The notes beneath the pieces were generated by a model. The model did no database searches. It had not been told where the DNA came from and saw only the letters and a list, made by a program, of their open reading frames with translations. Below, piece after piece: positions 44,663-53,662 of a stretch of 64,000 nt of DNA. Both the position numbers and the translations under genes were made by a program. The stretch covers positions 62,001 to 126,000 of the forward strand of contig CAVPOQ010000003.1 in the NCBI GenBank assembly GCA_963707145.1, given 5' to 3'. The DNA is from RPQJ01 sp963707145. GTDB taxonomy: Bacteria; Pseudomonadota; Gammaproteobacteria; Steroidobacterales; Steroidobacteraceae. Within the stretch, counting starts at the first letter, position 1; each line of letters opens with the position of its first letter.

Positions 44663-46813
44663 ATGACATACCGTTTGGGCGTCGACGTGGGCGGGACGTT
44701 CACCGACCTGCTCCTCGTGAACGAGAAGACCGGGCAGACCTGGAAGGCCAAGGTCTCGAGCACTCCGCACGACCAGTCGGAGGGTGTACTGCGCGGCATC
44801 GAGCGCGTCTGCGGCCTGGCGCAGATTTCCCCCGAGGCGATCGATCACGTCATGCACGGCACGACCGTCGCGACCAACACGGTGCTCACCGGCACGGGCG
44901 CGCGGGTGGGTCTGGTGACGACGCGCGGCTACCGCCAGGTGCTGCAGATCGCCCGCAGCTTCGTGCCAGGCGGCCTGGGCGGCTGGGTCATCTACAACAA
45001 GTCGCTGCCGATGGCGCCGCTGGCGCTCACCATCGAGGCACACGAGCGCGTCGGCGCGAAGGGCGAGGTCGTCGAGAAGCTCGACGAGGCGCGGCTGCGC
45101 GAGGAACTGAAGGCGCTCGGCGCGCGCAACATCGAGGCGCTCACCGTCTCGCTGATCAACTCGTTCGCGAACGACCGCCACGAGCGGCGGATCAAGGAAA
45201 TCGCCGAGGAGGTGCTGCCGGGCATCCCGGTGTCGCTGTCCTCGCAGGTCGTTCCCGAAATGCAGGAGTACGAGCGCACCGTGACCACGGTCGCGAACTC
45301 CTACGTGCGACCGCGGGTGCAGAAGTACGTGCACAACCTGCAGTCGAAGCTCGACGCCAAGGCGAAGCGCGTCAAGCTGCACATCCTGCGCTCCGACGGT
45401 GGACTCTCCTCGGGCAAGTCCGCCGAGGATTTCCCGGTGAACCTGCTGATGTCGGGTCCGGCCGGCGGCGTCACCGGCGCGCTGTGGGTCGCGGTGCAGG
45501 CGGGTTTCCCGAACCTGCTGACCGTGGACGTGGGCGGCACCTCGACCGACGTGGCACTGATCATGAACGGCCAGCCGCGGCTGCGCCGCGAGACCACGGT
45601 GGGCGACGTCACCGTGCGCGCGTCCTCGGTGGACATCCGCACGGTGGGCGCGGGCGGAGGCTCGATCGCCCACGTGCCCGAGCTCACCGGCGCGCTGCGC
45701 GTCGGCCCGCAGTCGGCCGGCGCCGACCCCGGCCCGGCGGCCTACGGCCGCGGCGGCTCCGAGCCCACGGTGACCGACGCCAACGTGGTGCTGGGCTACC
45801 TGCCCGAGCTGCAGCGCCTCGGCGGTGACATGCAGCTCGACCGCAGGCTGGCGCACCAGGCGGTCGAGAAGATCGGCAAGGCGCTCGGCAAGACACCCAA
45901 GGATGCGGCGCTCGGCATCTACGACATCGTCAATGAGAACATGGTTGGAGCGTTGCGCCTCGTCTCGGTGGAGCAGGGCCACGATCCGCGCGACTACGCG
46001 TTGATCGCCTTCGGCGGCGCTGGCCCGCTGCATGCCAACGCACTGTCGCGGCTGCTGGGCTCGTGGCCCTCGATCATCCCGCCCGGCCCGGGCGTGCTCT
46101 GCGCCCTCGGCGACGCCACCACGGCGGTCCGCGACGAGTCCTCGCGCACCCACATCCGCAAGTTTTCCGAGACGAGCAAGGACGAGATCGCCCGGCATCT
46201 CAAGGCGCTCGCTGGAGACGCTGCCAAGGGCCTCGCCCGGGAGAAGGTCCCTGCCACCGACATGGAGTTCGGCTACCAGGTGGACGTCCGCTACCACGGC
46301 CAGGGCCTGCGACTCACGGTGGACGTCGACCTCGGGCGCCTCGAGAAGGACGGGCTCGACGCGATCCGCAAGCCCTTCGACGCCGAGCACACGCGGCTGT
46401 TCACCTTCGCGTTGCCGCTCGAGCACGAATTCGTGGCGCTGCGCGCTGTGGTGCAGGGCAAGGGCATCAACATCAAGCGGCAGGTGATCGCCAGGGGCGC
46501 TGCCTCGCCCGCCGGCGCGGCGGTCGGCAGGCAGAAGTCCTACATGGAAGGCAAGGATTGCGTCGCCACCGTGTACGACCGTGCGAAGCTCAGGGCCGGC
46601 AACCGCATCGCCGGGCCCGCGATCGTGATGGAGATGGACTCGACGACGGTGATCCTGCCGAAGCACCACGGCAGGGTGGACGCCTACGGCAACATCCTGA
46701 TCTACCCCGATGGCTACCGGGCGCCGAAGAAGAAGGCCGGAGCGGCGAAGCCGAAGGCGGCTGCCCCGAGGGTCCGGCGTGCGGCGAAGCAAGCCGCACG
46801 CAGGTCCAAGTAG
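44663..46813 (+). CDS. Hydantoinase/oxoprolinase subunit A
   Basis: A 716-residue subunit of an ATP-dependent cyclic-amide hydrolase. The N-terminus RLGVDVGGTFTDLLLVNEKT is the ATP-binding phosphate loop of the actin-like fold. HVMHGTTVATNTVLTGTGAR, LRSDGGLSSGKSAEDFPVNL, MSGPAGGVTGALW, LTVDVGGTSTDVALI and PQSAGADPGPAAYGRGG follow. The last 35 residues are a Lys/Ala/Arg tail not seen in the family core. ATG 44663 starts right at the domain. With subunit B downstream it would form an N-methylhydantoinase, 5-oxoprolinase or caprolactamase type enzyme; which one cannot be told. Confidence 0.9.
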   Translation: MTYRLGVDVGGTFTDLLLVNEKTGQTWKAKVSSTPHDQSEGVLRGIERVCGLAQISPEAIDHVMHGTTVATNTVLTGTGARVGLVTTRGYRQVLQIARSFVPGGLGGWVIYNKSLPMAPLALTIEAHERVGAKGEVVEKLDEARLREELKALGARNIEALTVSLINSFANDRHERRIKEIAEEVLPGIPVSLSSQVVPEMQEYERTVTTVANSYVRPRVQKYVHNLQSKLDAKAKRVKLHILRSDGGLSSGKSAEDFPVNLLMSGPAGGVTGALWVAVQAGFPNLLTVDVGGTSTDVALIMNGQPRLRRETTVGDVTVRASSVDIRTVGAGGGSIAHVPELTGALRVGPQSAGADPGPAAYGRGGSEPTVTDANVVLGYLPELQRLGGDMQLDRRLAHQAVEKIGKALGKTPKDAALGIYDIVNENMVGALRLVSVEQGHDPRDYALIAFGGAGPLHANALSRLLGSWPSIIPPGPGVLCALGDATTAVRDESSRTHIRKFSETSKDEIARHLKALAGDAAKGLAREKVPATDMEFGYQVDVRYHGQGLRLTVDVDLGRLEKDGLDAIRKPFDAEHTRLFTFALPLEHEFVALRAVVQGKGINIKRQVIARGAASPAGAAVGRQKSYMEGKDCVATVYDRAKLRAGNRIAGPAIVMEMDSTTVILPKHHGRVDAYGNILIYPDGYRAPKKKAGAAKPKAAAPRVRRAAKQAARRSK

Positions 46814-46848
46814 CAGCCACCTGTCGCCAGACCCAGGAGTACACGCAC

Positions 46849-48750
46849 ATGCCTGCCAAGATCATCCAGCGCAACAGGAAGCCGATGAAGAAGGTGAAGG
46901 TCGACACCGTCACCATCGACATCATCGAGAGCGCGCTCAGGAACGCCCGCTTCGAGATGGACACGGTGCTGTTCCGCACCGCGATGTCCCCCGGCATCCG
47001 CGAGCAGCACGACGAGTTCCCGATGATCGCCAACCTCGACGGCAAGATGGTCGTCGGCCAGTTCGGCTCGTTCATCTGGGGGTTCATGCAGGGCTACGAG
47101 GGTACGGTGGAGGAGGGCGACGTGTTCCTCACCAACGACCCCTACTCGGTGAACGGGGCGATCAGCCACCAGAACGACTGGCTGATGCTCATGCCGATCT
47201 ACAAGGACGGTCGCGTCATCGCCTGGTCGGCGATGTTCGGCCACATGACCGACGTGGGCGGCAAGGTGCCGGGCTCGCTGCCGACCGACGCGCGCACCAT
47301 CTACGAGGAAGGGGTGTCGGTGCCCCCGGTGAAGATCATCAAGGGTGGCGTGCTGCAGGACGACCTGCTCAAGGTCGTCCTGCACAACTGTCGCCTGCCC
47401 ACCTGGAATTTCTCGGACTTCAACGCCATCGTCGCGGCGCTGCGCACGGCGGGCATCCGCTGCGTCGAGATCGCCGAGCGCTTCGGCGACGACGCGTTCT
47501 ACTCGGCGATGGACGCCATGCTCGAGCGCAACAGGCGCGCGATGCGCGAGCTGATCCGCCGCACGGTGCCGGAGCGGAAGCAGTACTTCGAGGACTACAT
47601 CTGCGACGACGGCCTCGGGATGGGCCCGTACAAGATCGCCTGCACGATGTGGCGCGAAGGGGACACGTGCATCTTCGACTTCACGGGCACCGACCCGCAG
47701 TCGATCTCCTCGATCAACTTCCTGCTGAACGAGGAGATGTTCAAGATGTTCGCGGGCGTCTACATGATCATGGTGTTCGACCCGCAGATCCTCTTCAACG
47801 ACGGCTTCTACGACCTGATGGAGGTGCGCATCCCCGAGGGCACGCTGCTCAAGCCCTTGAAGCCCGCCGCACTCTCCTGCCGCACGCACGCGCTCGGCCG
47901 CATCTTCGACGTGCTCGGCGGGCTGCTCGGCCAGGGCAACCCGGCCTTCATGTGTGCAGCAGGCTTCTCCGACAGCCCGCACTTCATGTATTCCGGCTAC
48001 GACAAGAACGGCGAGTGGTACCAGCTCTACCAGATCACCTTCGGCGGCATCCCCGGCAAGCCGTTCGGAGACGGCCCGGACGGCCACTCGCTGTGGCCCT
48101 CGTTCACCAACGTGCCGAACGAGTTCCTGGAGAGCTATTTCCCGCTGCGGATCGACATCTACGAGACGATTCCCGACACCGGCGGCGCCGGCAGGAACCG
48201 CGGCGGCAACGGTCTCAGGATCGGCTACCGGTTCCTCGAGGCGGGTGAGATCTCGATCCATGACGATCGCTGGCTCACGTACCCGTGGGGCGTCAACGGT
48301 GGACTGCCCGGCGCGCGCAGCAAGAAGACGCTGGTGCGCAACGACGGCAGCTCCGAACTGCTGCCGTCGAAGATCGACCGCGTCAAGGTCGAGGCGGGTG
48401 ACCTGCTCATCGCCGATACCTGGGGCGGCGGCGGCTGCGGCGACCCCTACGAGCGCGAGATCGAGCGCGTGGTGTTCGACGTGCAGGCCGGCCTCGTCAC
48501 GCGCGACGGGGCACTGAACTATGGCGTGGTCATCAACGGCGACCTGACAGCCGACTTGCCGGCGACGGAGAGGCTGCGCGCGAAGCGCAAGGCGGAGCGC
48601 GGTCCGGCGCAGCTCTTCGACCGCGGCTTCGAGTCGATCGACGAGCTCAAGGGGCGCTGCCAGGCCGAGACCGGCCTGCCAGCCCCGCGGCAGCCGAAAT
48701 TCTCGCAGCGCGTGCTGGCCGGCAGGAAGAAGGCGGGCAGGGCGGCGTGA
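46849..48750 (+). CDS. Hydantoinase/oxoprolinase subunit B
   Basis: A 633-residue partner of the preceding gene. Seen: IESALRNARFEMDTVLFRTA, EQHDEFPMIANLDGKMVVGQ, VFLTNDPYSVNGAISHQNDW, FGHMTDVGGKVPGSLPTDAR, FDFTGTDPQ and GAGRNRGGNGLRIGYRFLEA, all typical of HyuB; TWGGGGCGDPYER near the C-terminus is the family ending. An N-terminal 18-residue Lys/Arg-rich extension precedes the domain. ATG 46849 follows CAGGAG. The stop overlaps the next gene (GTGA). Confidence 0.9.
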   Translation: MPAKIIQRNRKPMKKVKVDTVTIDIIESALRNARFEMDTVLFRTAMSPGIREQHDEFPMIANLDGKMVVGQFGSFIWGFMQGYEGTVEEGDVFLTNDPYSVNGAISHQNDWLMLMPIYKDGRVIAWSAMFGHMTDVGGKVPGSLPTDARTIYEEGVSVPPVKIIKGGVLQDDLLKVVLHNCRLPTWNFSDFNAIVAALRTAGIRCVEIAERFGDDAFYSAMDAMLERNRRAMRELIRRTVPERKQYFEDYICDDGLGMGPYKIACTMWREGDTCIFDFTGTDPQSISSINFLLNEEMFKMFAGVYMIMVFDPQILFNDGFYDLMEVRIPEGTLLKPLKPAALSCRTHALGRIFDVLGGLLGQGNPAFMCAAGFSDSPHFMYSGYDKNGEWYQLYQITFGGIPGKPFGDGPDGHSLWPSFTNVPNEFLESYFPLRIDIYETIPDTGGAGRNRGGNGLRIGYRFLEAGEISIHDDRWLTYPWGVNGGLPGARSKKTLVRNDGSSELLPSKIDRVKVEAGDLLIADTWGGGGCGDPYEREIERVVFDVQAGLVTRDGALNYGVVINGDLTADLPATERLRAKRKAERGPAQLFDRGFESIDELKGRCQAETGLPAPRQPKFSQRVLAGRKKAGRAA

Positions 48751-49373
48751 GCGACCGCTACCGCGAGGTCGGCTACGCCTCGCGCGACATCGGCGGCGGG
48801 CGCCGGCCCGCCGTGCTCGTCGTGGACTTCCAGCTGGCGTTCACCGATCCGCGCTTCCCGCTCGGCGGCCTGCCCCTGATCCACGCCGCCCGGGACCGCA
48901 CCGCCGAGCTGCTGAAGCTGGCCCGCGGATGCCAGGTGCCCGTGGCGGCCTGCTATACGGCCTACGCCAGCCCCGCCGACATGCCGCCGTGGAAGGTGCA
49001 GGCGGTCCGCGAGGAGTTCTTCTACGGGCATCCCTGCACCGCGATGGACCCGAAGATCCATCATCCGGACGACTTCACCTACTGCAAGAATGCGCCGTCG
49101 ATGTTCTTCCAGACGCCGCTCATCACCTTCCTCGTGAAGCAGGCCGTGGACACCGTGATCGTCACCGGCTGCACGACCAGCGGCTGCGTACGCGCCACGA
49201 TCGTCGACGCCTTCTCCTATGGCCTGCGGGTGCTGGTGCCCGAGGACTGCTGCGGCGACGCGGAGGCAGGGCCGCACGGGGATGCGCTGCGGGACGTCGG
49301 GCGGCGCTATGCGGACGTCGTCACGCGGCCCGCCGTCGAGGACTACCTGCGCGGGCTCGCGCCGGCCGCCTGA
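48747..49373 (+). CDS. Isochorismatase-family cysteine hydrolase 2
   Basis: A 208-residue paralogue of the gene at 41688, with triad Asp27 (VLVVDFQLAF), Lys114 (YCKNAPSMFF) and Cys147 (GCTTSGCVRATIVDA). It is translationally coupled to hydantoinase B through a GTGA overlap. In creatinine/N-methylhydantoin breakdown the ring opened by the ATP-dependent hydantoinase is passed to N-carbamoylsarcosine amidase, an isochorismatase-family enzyme; this gene is in exactly the place for such a role. Its 3' end overlaps the convergent symporter gene by 31 bp. Confidence 0.85.
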   Translation: MSDRYREVGYASRDIGGGRRPAVLVVDFQLAFTDPRFPLGGLPLIHAARDRTAELLKLARGCQVPVAACYTAYASPADMPPWKVQAVREEFFYGHPCTAMDPKIHHPDDFTYCKNAPSMFFQTPLITFLVKQAVDTVIVTGCTTSGCVRATIVDAFSYGLRVLVPEDCCGDAEAGPHGDALRDVGRRYADVVTRPAVEDYLRGLAPAA

Positions 49374-50620
49374 GCCCGCTCGGGAGCGTGCTCATCGATC
49401 GGCACCAGCGTCGTCACCGCGAGGTCGGCGGTGACGTTGCCCACCGTGCGGAAGACGTCGGGGACGATCTCGACCGCGATCAGGATGCCGAGCAGTTCGA
49501 CCGGCAGGCCGAGCGCGAGGCAGATCGGGGCGACGCTGGTGATGAAGGATACCTGGCCTGGCAGACCGACCGCCGCGACGCTCACGGCGAAGGACACCAG
49601 CACCGCGCCCACGATCTGTGCGGCACCCGGTTCGAAACCGTACAGCGCCGCAATGAAGAAGCACACGGCGAGGTTTCCCACGGGGCTCGTGTAGCGGAAC
49701 ACCGCGACCGCCAGCGGCAGCACCAGGTGCGCCACCCGCGGCGCGATGCCGAGGTTGTCCCTCGCGCACTCGATCATGGCCGGCAGCGTGGCGAGCGAAC
49801 TCTGCGTGCTCGCCGCGACGACCTGCACCGGCGCGATCTCGGCGACGAAGCGCCGCAGCGGCAGGCGGCCCCACACCGCCACCACCGGATACACGACCAG
49901 GGTCGCCGCGATGATGGCGAGGGACACGAACGCGACGTAGTGGACCAGCACTCCGGCGGCGCCGAAGCCCGCGTGCAGGCCGACGCCGAGCGCCAGCGCG
50001 AACACGCCGAGCGGTGCCGCGAGCAGCACCCAGTGCACCACGACGATCATGGCCTCGGCCATGGCGGTGAAGAACGTGGTGAGGGCGACGCGCTGTACCG
50101 GCGGCAGGCGCGTGGCGGCGAAGCCGAACAGCACCGCGAACAGGACGAGCGGCAGGATTGCGTCGTTGGCCGCGGCCTCGACGATGTTCGAGGGGACCAG
50201 CGACTGCAGCCACTGCGCGAGGCTGCCCACGGCCACCGGCTGGGCGTCCCCGCGCGTCGCGCCCGCGACGAAGGCATCGGCGGCCGCGCGGTCCACCGGC
50301 CACAGCGCCAGCAGCCCCATCGACGCCAGTACCGCCAGCACGCCCGCGAGCAGCAACAGGGCGGCGAACAGCATCACGGCCCGCGTCGCCAGACGCCCGG
50401 TGGCGACGGCGTCGGCGACGCTCGCGATGCCCGACACCAGCAGCGCGAAGACCAGCGGGGCCACCGTCATGCGCAGCGCGTTCAGCCACAGGCCGCCGAT
50501 CGACTCCACAATCGGGGCCGCCTCGCGCAGCGAGCCGCCGCCGCCGCCCTGCAGCCACGCTCCGGCCACGAGCCCTGCGGCGAGGCAGGAGAGGACCAGC
50601 AGGCTGCGCGAGTGCTTCAC
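49343..50620 (-). CDS. Dicarboxylate/amino acid:cation symporter (DAACS family)
   Basis: A 425-residue membrane protein with about eight helices and two re-entrant hairpins. Key elements are MTVAPLVFALLVSGIASVAD, a serine-rich hairpin VVAASTQSSLATLPAMIECA and a second hairpin AVGLPGQVSFITSVAPICLA. The transport helix reads YTSPVGNLAVCFFIAALYGF, where the family usually has the NMxGT motif; here it is TSPVGN, so cation coupling or substrate range may differ from classic GltP/DctA. Its position next to the hydantoinase operon suggests uptake of the pathway substrate or an intermediate. Confidence 0.82.
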   Translation of the reverse strand: MKHSRSLLVLSCLAAGLVAGAWLQGGGGGSLREAAPIVESIGGLWLNALRMTVAPLVFALLVSGIASVADAVATGRLATRAVMLFAALLLLAGVLAVLASMGLLALWPVDRAAADAFVAGATRGDAQPVAVGSLAQWLQSLVPSNIVEAAANDAILPLVLFAVLFGFAATRLPPVQRVALTTFFTAMAEAMIVVVHWVLLAAPLGVFALALGVGLHAGFGAAGVLVHYVAFVSLAIIAATLVVYPVVAVWGRLPLRRFVAEIAPVQVVAASTQSSLATLPAMIECARDNLGIAPRVAHLVLPLAVAVFRYTSPVGNLAVCFFIAALYGFEPGAAQIVGAVLVSFAVSVAAVGLPGQVSFITSVAPICLALGLPVELLGILIAVEIVPDVFRTVGNVTADLAVTTLVPIDEHAPERAQAAGASPRR

Positions 50621-50636
50621 GGTTGCGGACGACGCC

Positions 50637-51440
50637 TCAGTTCGCGGCGAGCCAGTCGAGCAGCGTCGTCGCGAAACGGATCTTCTGCGCCTTGCCCGCG
50701 ACCACGTGCGCCACGTCGTCCCAAAGCAGACCCGTGGCCCCGGGGATGCCGCGCTCGATCGGGATCGTGTTGCGCGGGGCGGTCACGACGTCCTTGCCCG
50801 CGTGGATGATCAACGAAGGGCAGCGGATGTCGCGGAGCCGATCTTTGGAATGGAAGCCGACGCAGGCGTCGATCAGCCGCGAGTGCGCCTGGTAGCGCCC
50901 GTTCAGTTCCTTCCACCCGCCGTCGGGGCCCAGCAGCCGCTCGCGGTTCGCGTTGTAGAAGTCTGCATCGAAGGACAGCAGCGTGACCGCCTTCTGGAAC
51001 GGGTAGAAGCCGAGATCGCGGTGGATCCAGCGGAACATCTCCAGCTGGTCGCGCAGGAAGTCGTCCACCTCGCACCACGCGCCCATGTTGAGCATGCTGC
51101 GCGCGAGGTCGGGGCGGCGGATCGCGATCTCCTGGCAGACGCAGGCCCCCATGCCGACGAGGCCCATCAGGTGCACGTTGCCGAGGCCGAGATGGTCGAG
51201 CAGGCCGATCGCGTCGGTCGCATGCAGTTCCATGGTGGAGGGCACGGACGGATCGTCGCCCGAGTCGCGGATGCCGCGGTAGTCGAAGACCACCACCTGG
51301 TAGTGGTCGGTGAGGCCGCGCGCGAGCTGCCCGTGGTTCTCGTGGCAGAACGTGCCCCAGCCGCCCATGCACAGCACGGGCTCGCCGTGGCCCAGCACCT
51401 CGTAGTACATCGTGTGGTCGTTGATGAGCACGGTCGGCAT
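50637..51440 (-). CDS. Alpha/beta-hydrolase-fold protein lacking the catalytic serine
   Basis: A 267-residue protein of clear alpha/beta-hydrolase layout: GHGEPVLCMGGWGTFCHENH (oxyanion strand), YQVVVFDYRGIRDSGDD, the elbow region NVHLMGLVGMGACVCQEIAI, CPSLIIHAGKDVVTAP (acid residue) and LLWDDVAHVVAGKAQKIRF (His). At the nucleophile elbow the expected GxSxG is GLVGMG (residues 93-98); the Ser position is Gly96 or Val95, so a normal ester or amide hydrolysis is unlikely. Start ATG 51440. The symporter gene follows 16 bp downstream on the same strand. Confidence 0.75.
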   Translation of the reverse strand: MPTVLINDHTMYYEVLGHGEPVLCMGGWGTFCHENHGQLARGLTDHYQVVVFDYRGIRDSGDDPSVPSTMELHATDAIGLLDHLGLGNVHLMGLVGMGACVCQEIAIRRPDLARSMLNMGAWCEVDDFLRDQLEMFRWIHRDLGFYPFQKAVTLLSFDADFYNANRERLLGPDGGWKELNGRYQAHSRLIDACVGFHSKDRLRDIRCPSLIIHAGKDVVTAPRNTIPIERGIPGATGLLWDDVAHVVAGKAQKIRFATTLLDWLAAN

Positions 51441-51638
51441 GGCGTCGGTGATGCTCCCGGATCGAGGCCGGCATGGTGGCAGAGGCGCCTGCCGCGGCCA
51501 ACCTCTGGCGGGCGGCGCGACCCATGCCGTCCCCGCACGGCGGCGCCGGCCGAACGTCCGCGCGCGATGCCGGCGGGCGAAGCTGCTGCGGGCGAAACTG
51601 GTAGAGTGACGGCTTCCTAGCATGCGGGGATCCAGACG

Positions 51639-52724
51639 GTGACCTACGCCGCCATTACCGGCTGGGGCAAGTGCCTGCCGCCGGCCGTGCTCACGAACGC
51701 CGATCTCGCCACCATCCTCGATACCAACGACGAATGGGTCGCCAGCCGCACGGGCATCCGTGAGCGACGCGTCTCCCACGTGCCGCTCGAGGAACTGGGC
51801 TACGTCGCCGCGCGGCGTGCGCTGGCCGCGGCCGGCCTCGATCCCGCCGACGTGGAACTGATCGTGTTCGGCACCTGCAGCTTCGACGACCAGGTGCCCA
51901 ACCAGGCCTCCGGACTGCAGCTGCGGCTCGGCGCGAAGAAGGCCGCGTCGATGGACGTGAACACTGCCTGCACGAGCTTCCTCTATGCCCTCAGCACCGC
52001 CAATGCGCTGATCCGCAACGGCGTGGTGCGCAACGCCGTGGTGCTCGGTGGCGAGTTGATCAGCGCGTTCATGGACTGGAGCAATCGCGGCGTCGCCGTA
52101 CTGTTCGGCGACGGCTGCGCGGCGGTGGTGCTCGAGGCCACGGACCGCGAGGAGGGCCTGCTCGCCGAGCGCCTCGGCTGCGACAGCGACGCGCGCGGCA
52201 CGCTGGTGGTGGAGGGCATGGGCACGCGCTACGCGAACTTCACGCGCGTGTTCGGCGACACGAACTGGGTGTTCGAGGGGCAGGAGATCTTCAAGCGCGC
52301 CGTGATCGGCATGTCGGGTGCCTGCGCCGACGTGCTGGCGAAGCGTCACCTGAGCGCCGACGACATCGACCTGGTCGTGCCGCACCAGGCGAACCTGCGC
52401 ATCATCGAGGCGGTGGCCAAGCGTGCCGGCGTGCCGATGGAGCGCGTGTTCGTCAACGTGCATCGCTACGGCAACATGTCGGCGGGCACGGTACCCGTGG
52501 CGCTGGTGGAGGCGGTCGAGGAGGGGCGCGTGAAGCCCGGCAGCCAGCTGCTGCTGCCCGCCTTCGGCGCAGGCCTCACCTGGTGCGCGCACCTGGTGCG
52601 ATGGGGCGAGCGGGTCACGCCCAGGGGCACGACGGACGTCGAGCTGCCGCCGTGCGAGACGACGGCGCTCGAGATCGTCAAGGCGCAGATCGCCAAGCGC
52701 GCGGCCACGTTCGTCGGGCACTGA
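51639..52724 (+). CDS. Beta-ketoacyl synthase III (FabH-like)
   Basis: A 361-residue thiolase-fold enzyme with the full KAS III triad: Cys111 (MDVNTACTSFLYAL), His249 (VVPHQANLRIIEA) and Asn279 (VNVHRYGNMSAGTVPVAL). The N-terminus GWGKCLPPAVLTNADLATIL and DEWVASRTGIRERR are typical. A 30-residue C-terminal extension beyond the usual end (after AFGAGLTWCAHLVRW) is not found in housekeeping FabH. No other fatty-acid synthesis gene is adjacent, so it may serve a side pathway. Starts at GTG 51639, divergent from the hydrolase-like gene. Confidence 0.88.
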   Translation: MTYAAITGWGKCLPPAVLTNADLATILDTNDEWVASRTGIRERRVSHVPLEELGYVAARRALAAAGLDPADVELIVFGTCSFDDQVPNQASGLQLRLGAKKAASMDVNTACTSFLYALSTANALIRNGVVRNAVVLGGELISAFMDWSNRGVAVLFGDGCAAVVLEATDREEGLLAERLGCDSDARGTLVVEGMGTRYANFTRVFGDTNWVFEGQEIFKRAVIGMSGACADVLAKRHLSADDIDLVVPHQANLRIIEAVAKRAGVPMERVFVNVHRYGNMSAGTVPVALVEAVEEGRVKPGSQLLLPAFGAGLTWCAHLVRWGERVTPRGTTDVELPPCETTALEIVKAQIAKRAATFVGH

Positions 52725-52771
52725 CGCCGGGCCTCGCCTGGCGCCGGCCGAGCGCAGCGGACCCCGAGCGC

Positions 52772-53659
52772 ATGTCGATGCCGCCCGAGCGCCAGGCGCT
52801 GCTGCAGATCCACTTCTGCGTGCTGCTGTGGGGCTTTACTGCCATCCTCGGCAAGCTCATCAGCCTGCCGGCGCTGGAACTCGTCTGGTGGCGCATGCTG
52901 ATCGTGGTCGTCGTCCTGCTCGCGTGGCCGCCGCTGTGGCGGGAGCTGCGCCGCACCGACCTGCGCACGATCGCCGTGTTTGCCGGCATCGGGGTGATCG
53001 TGGCCCTGCACTGGCTCACCTTCTACGGCGCGATCAAGCTCTCCAATGCCTCGGTGGCCGCCACGACGATGGCGGTCGGGCCGCTGTTCCTCGCGGTGAT
53101 CGAGCCGTGGATCGCCGGGCGGCGCTTCGATCCGCGCGAGCTGCTCGTGGGCCTGGTGGCGCTGCCCGGCGTGGCCCTGGTCGTGGGCGGCACGCCCCCG
53201 GGCATGCAGCTCGGGCTCGCCGTCGGCGTGCTCTCGGCACTTCTGGTGGCGATCTTCGGCGCGCTCAACAAGCGTCACGTGGAGCGGGCCAGCCCGCTGC
53301 TCGTCGTGGCCGTCGAGCTCGCCTCGGGGACGGCGTTCCTCACGCTGGTCGCACTTGCTTGGCGCCACGCGACGCCTTGGTCGGTGGTGCCGGGACTACG
53401 CGACGCATGGCTGCTGCTCGCGCTGTCGATCGCCTGCACGCTGCTGCCGTTCGCGCTGGTACTGCGGGCGCTGCGTCACACCAGCGCCTTCACGGCCCAG
53501 CTCGCGGTGAGTCTCGAGCCCGTCTATGCGATCGTGCTGGCGATCGTGCTGCTGGGGGAGCAGCGTGAACTCGGCCTCGCGTTCTACGCCGGCGTCGCGG
53601 TGATCCTCGCGGCGGTGTTCGGCCATACCTGGATCAAGCTGCGCAGCGCGGCCGCTTGA
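52772..53659 (+). CDS. EamA/DMT-family permease
   Basis: A 295-residue protein with ten predicted helices in two EamA repeats, starting LLQIHFCVLLWGFTAILGKL. The first repeat ends about LPGVALVVGGT, the second runs from LGLAVGVLSALLVAIFGALN to VAVILAAVFGHTW. SLEPVYAIVLAIVLLGEQRE is the usual penultimate-helix motif. Probably exports a metabolite such as an amino acid; the substrate is unknown. ATG 52772 lies 47 bp after the KAS III stop. Confidence 0.83.
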   Translation: MSMPPERQALLQIHFCVLLWGFTAILGKLISLPALELVWWRMLIVVVVLLAWPPLWRELRRTDLRTIAVFAGIGVIVALHWLTFYGAIKLSNASVAATTMAVGPLFLAVIEPWIAGRRFDPRELLVGLVALPGVALVVGGTPPGMQLGLAVGVLSALLVAIFGALNKRHVERASPLLVVAVELASGTAFLTLVALAWRHATPWSVVPGLRDAWLLLALSIACTLLPFALVLRALRHTSAFTAQLAVSLEPVYAIVLAIVLLGEQRELGLAFYAGVAVILAAVFGHTWIKLRSAAA

Positions 53660-53662
53660 GGA

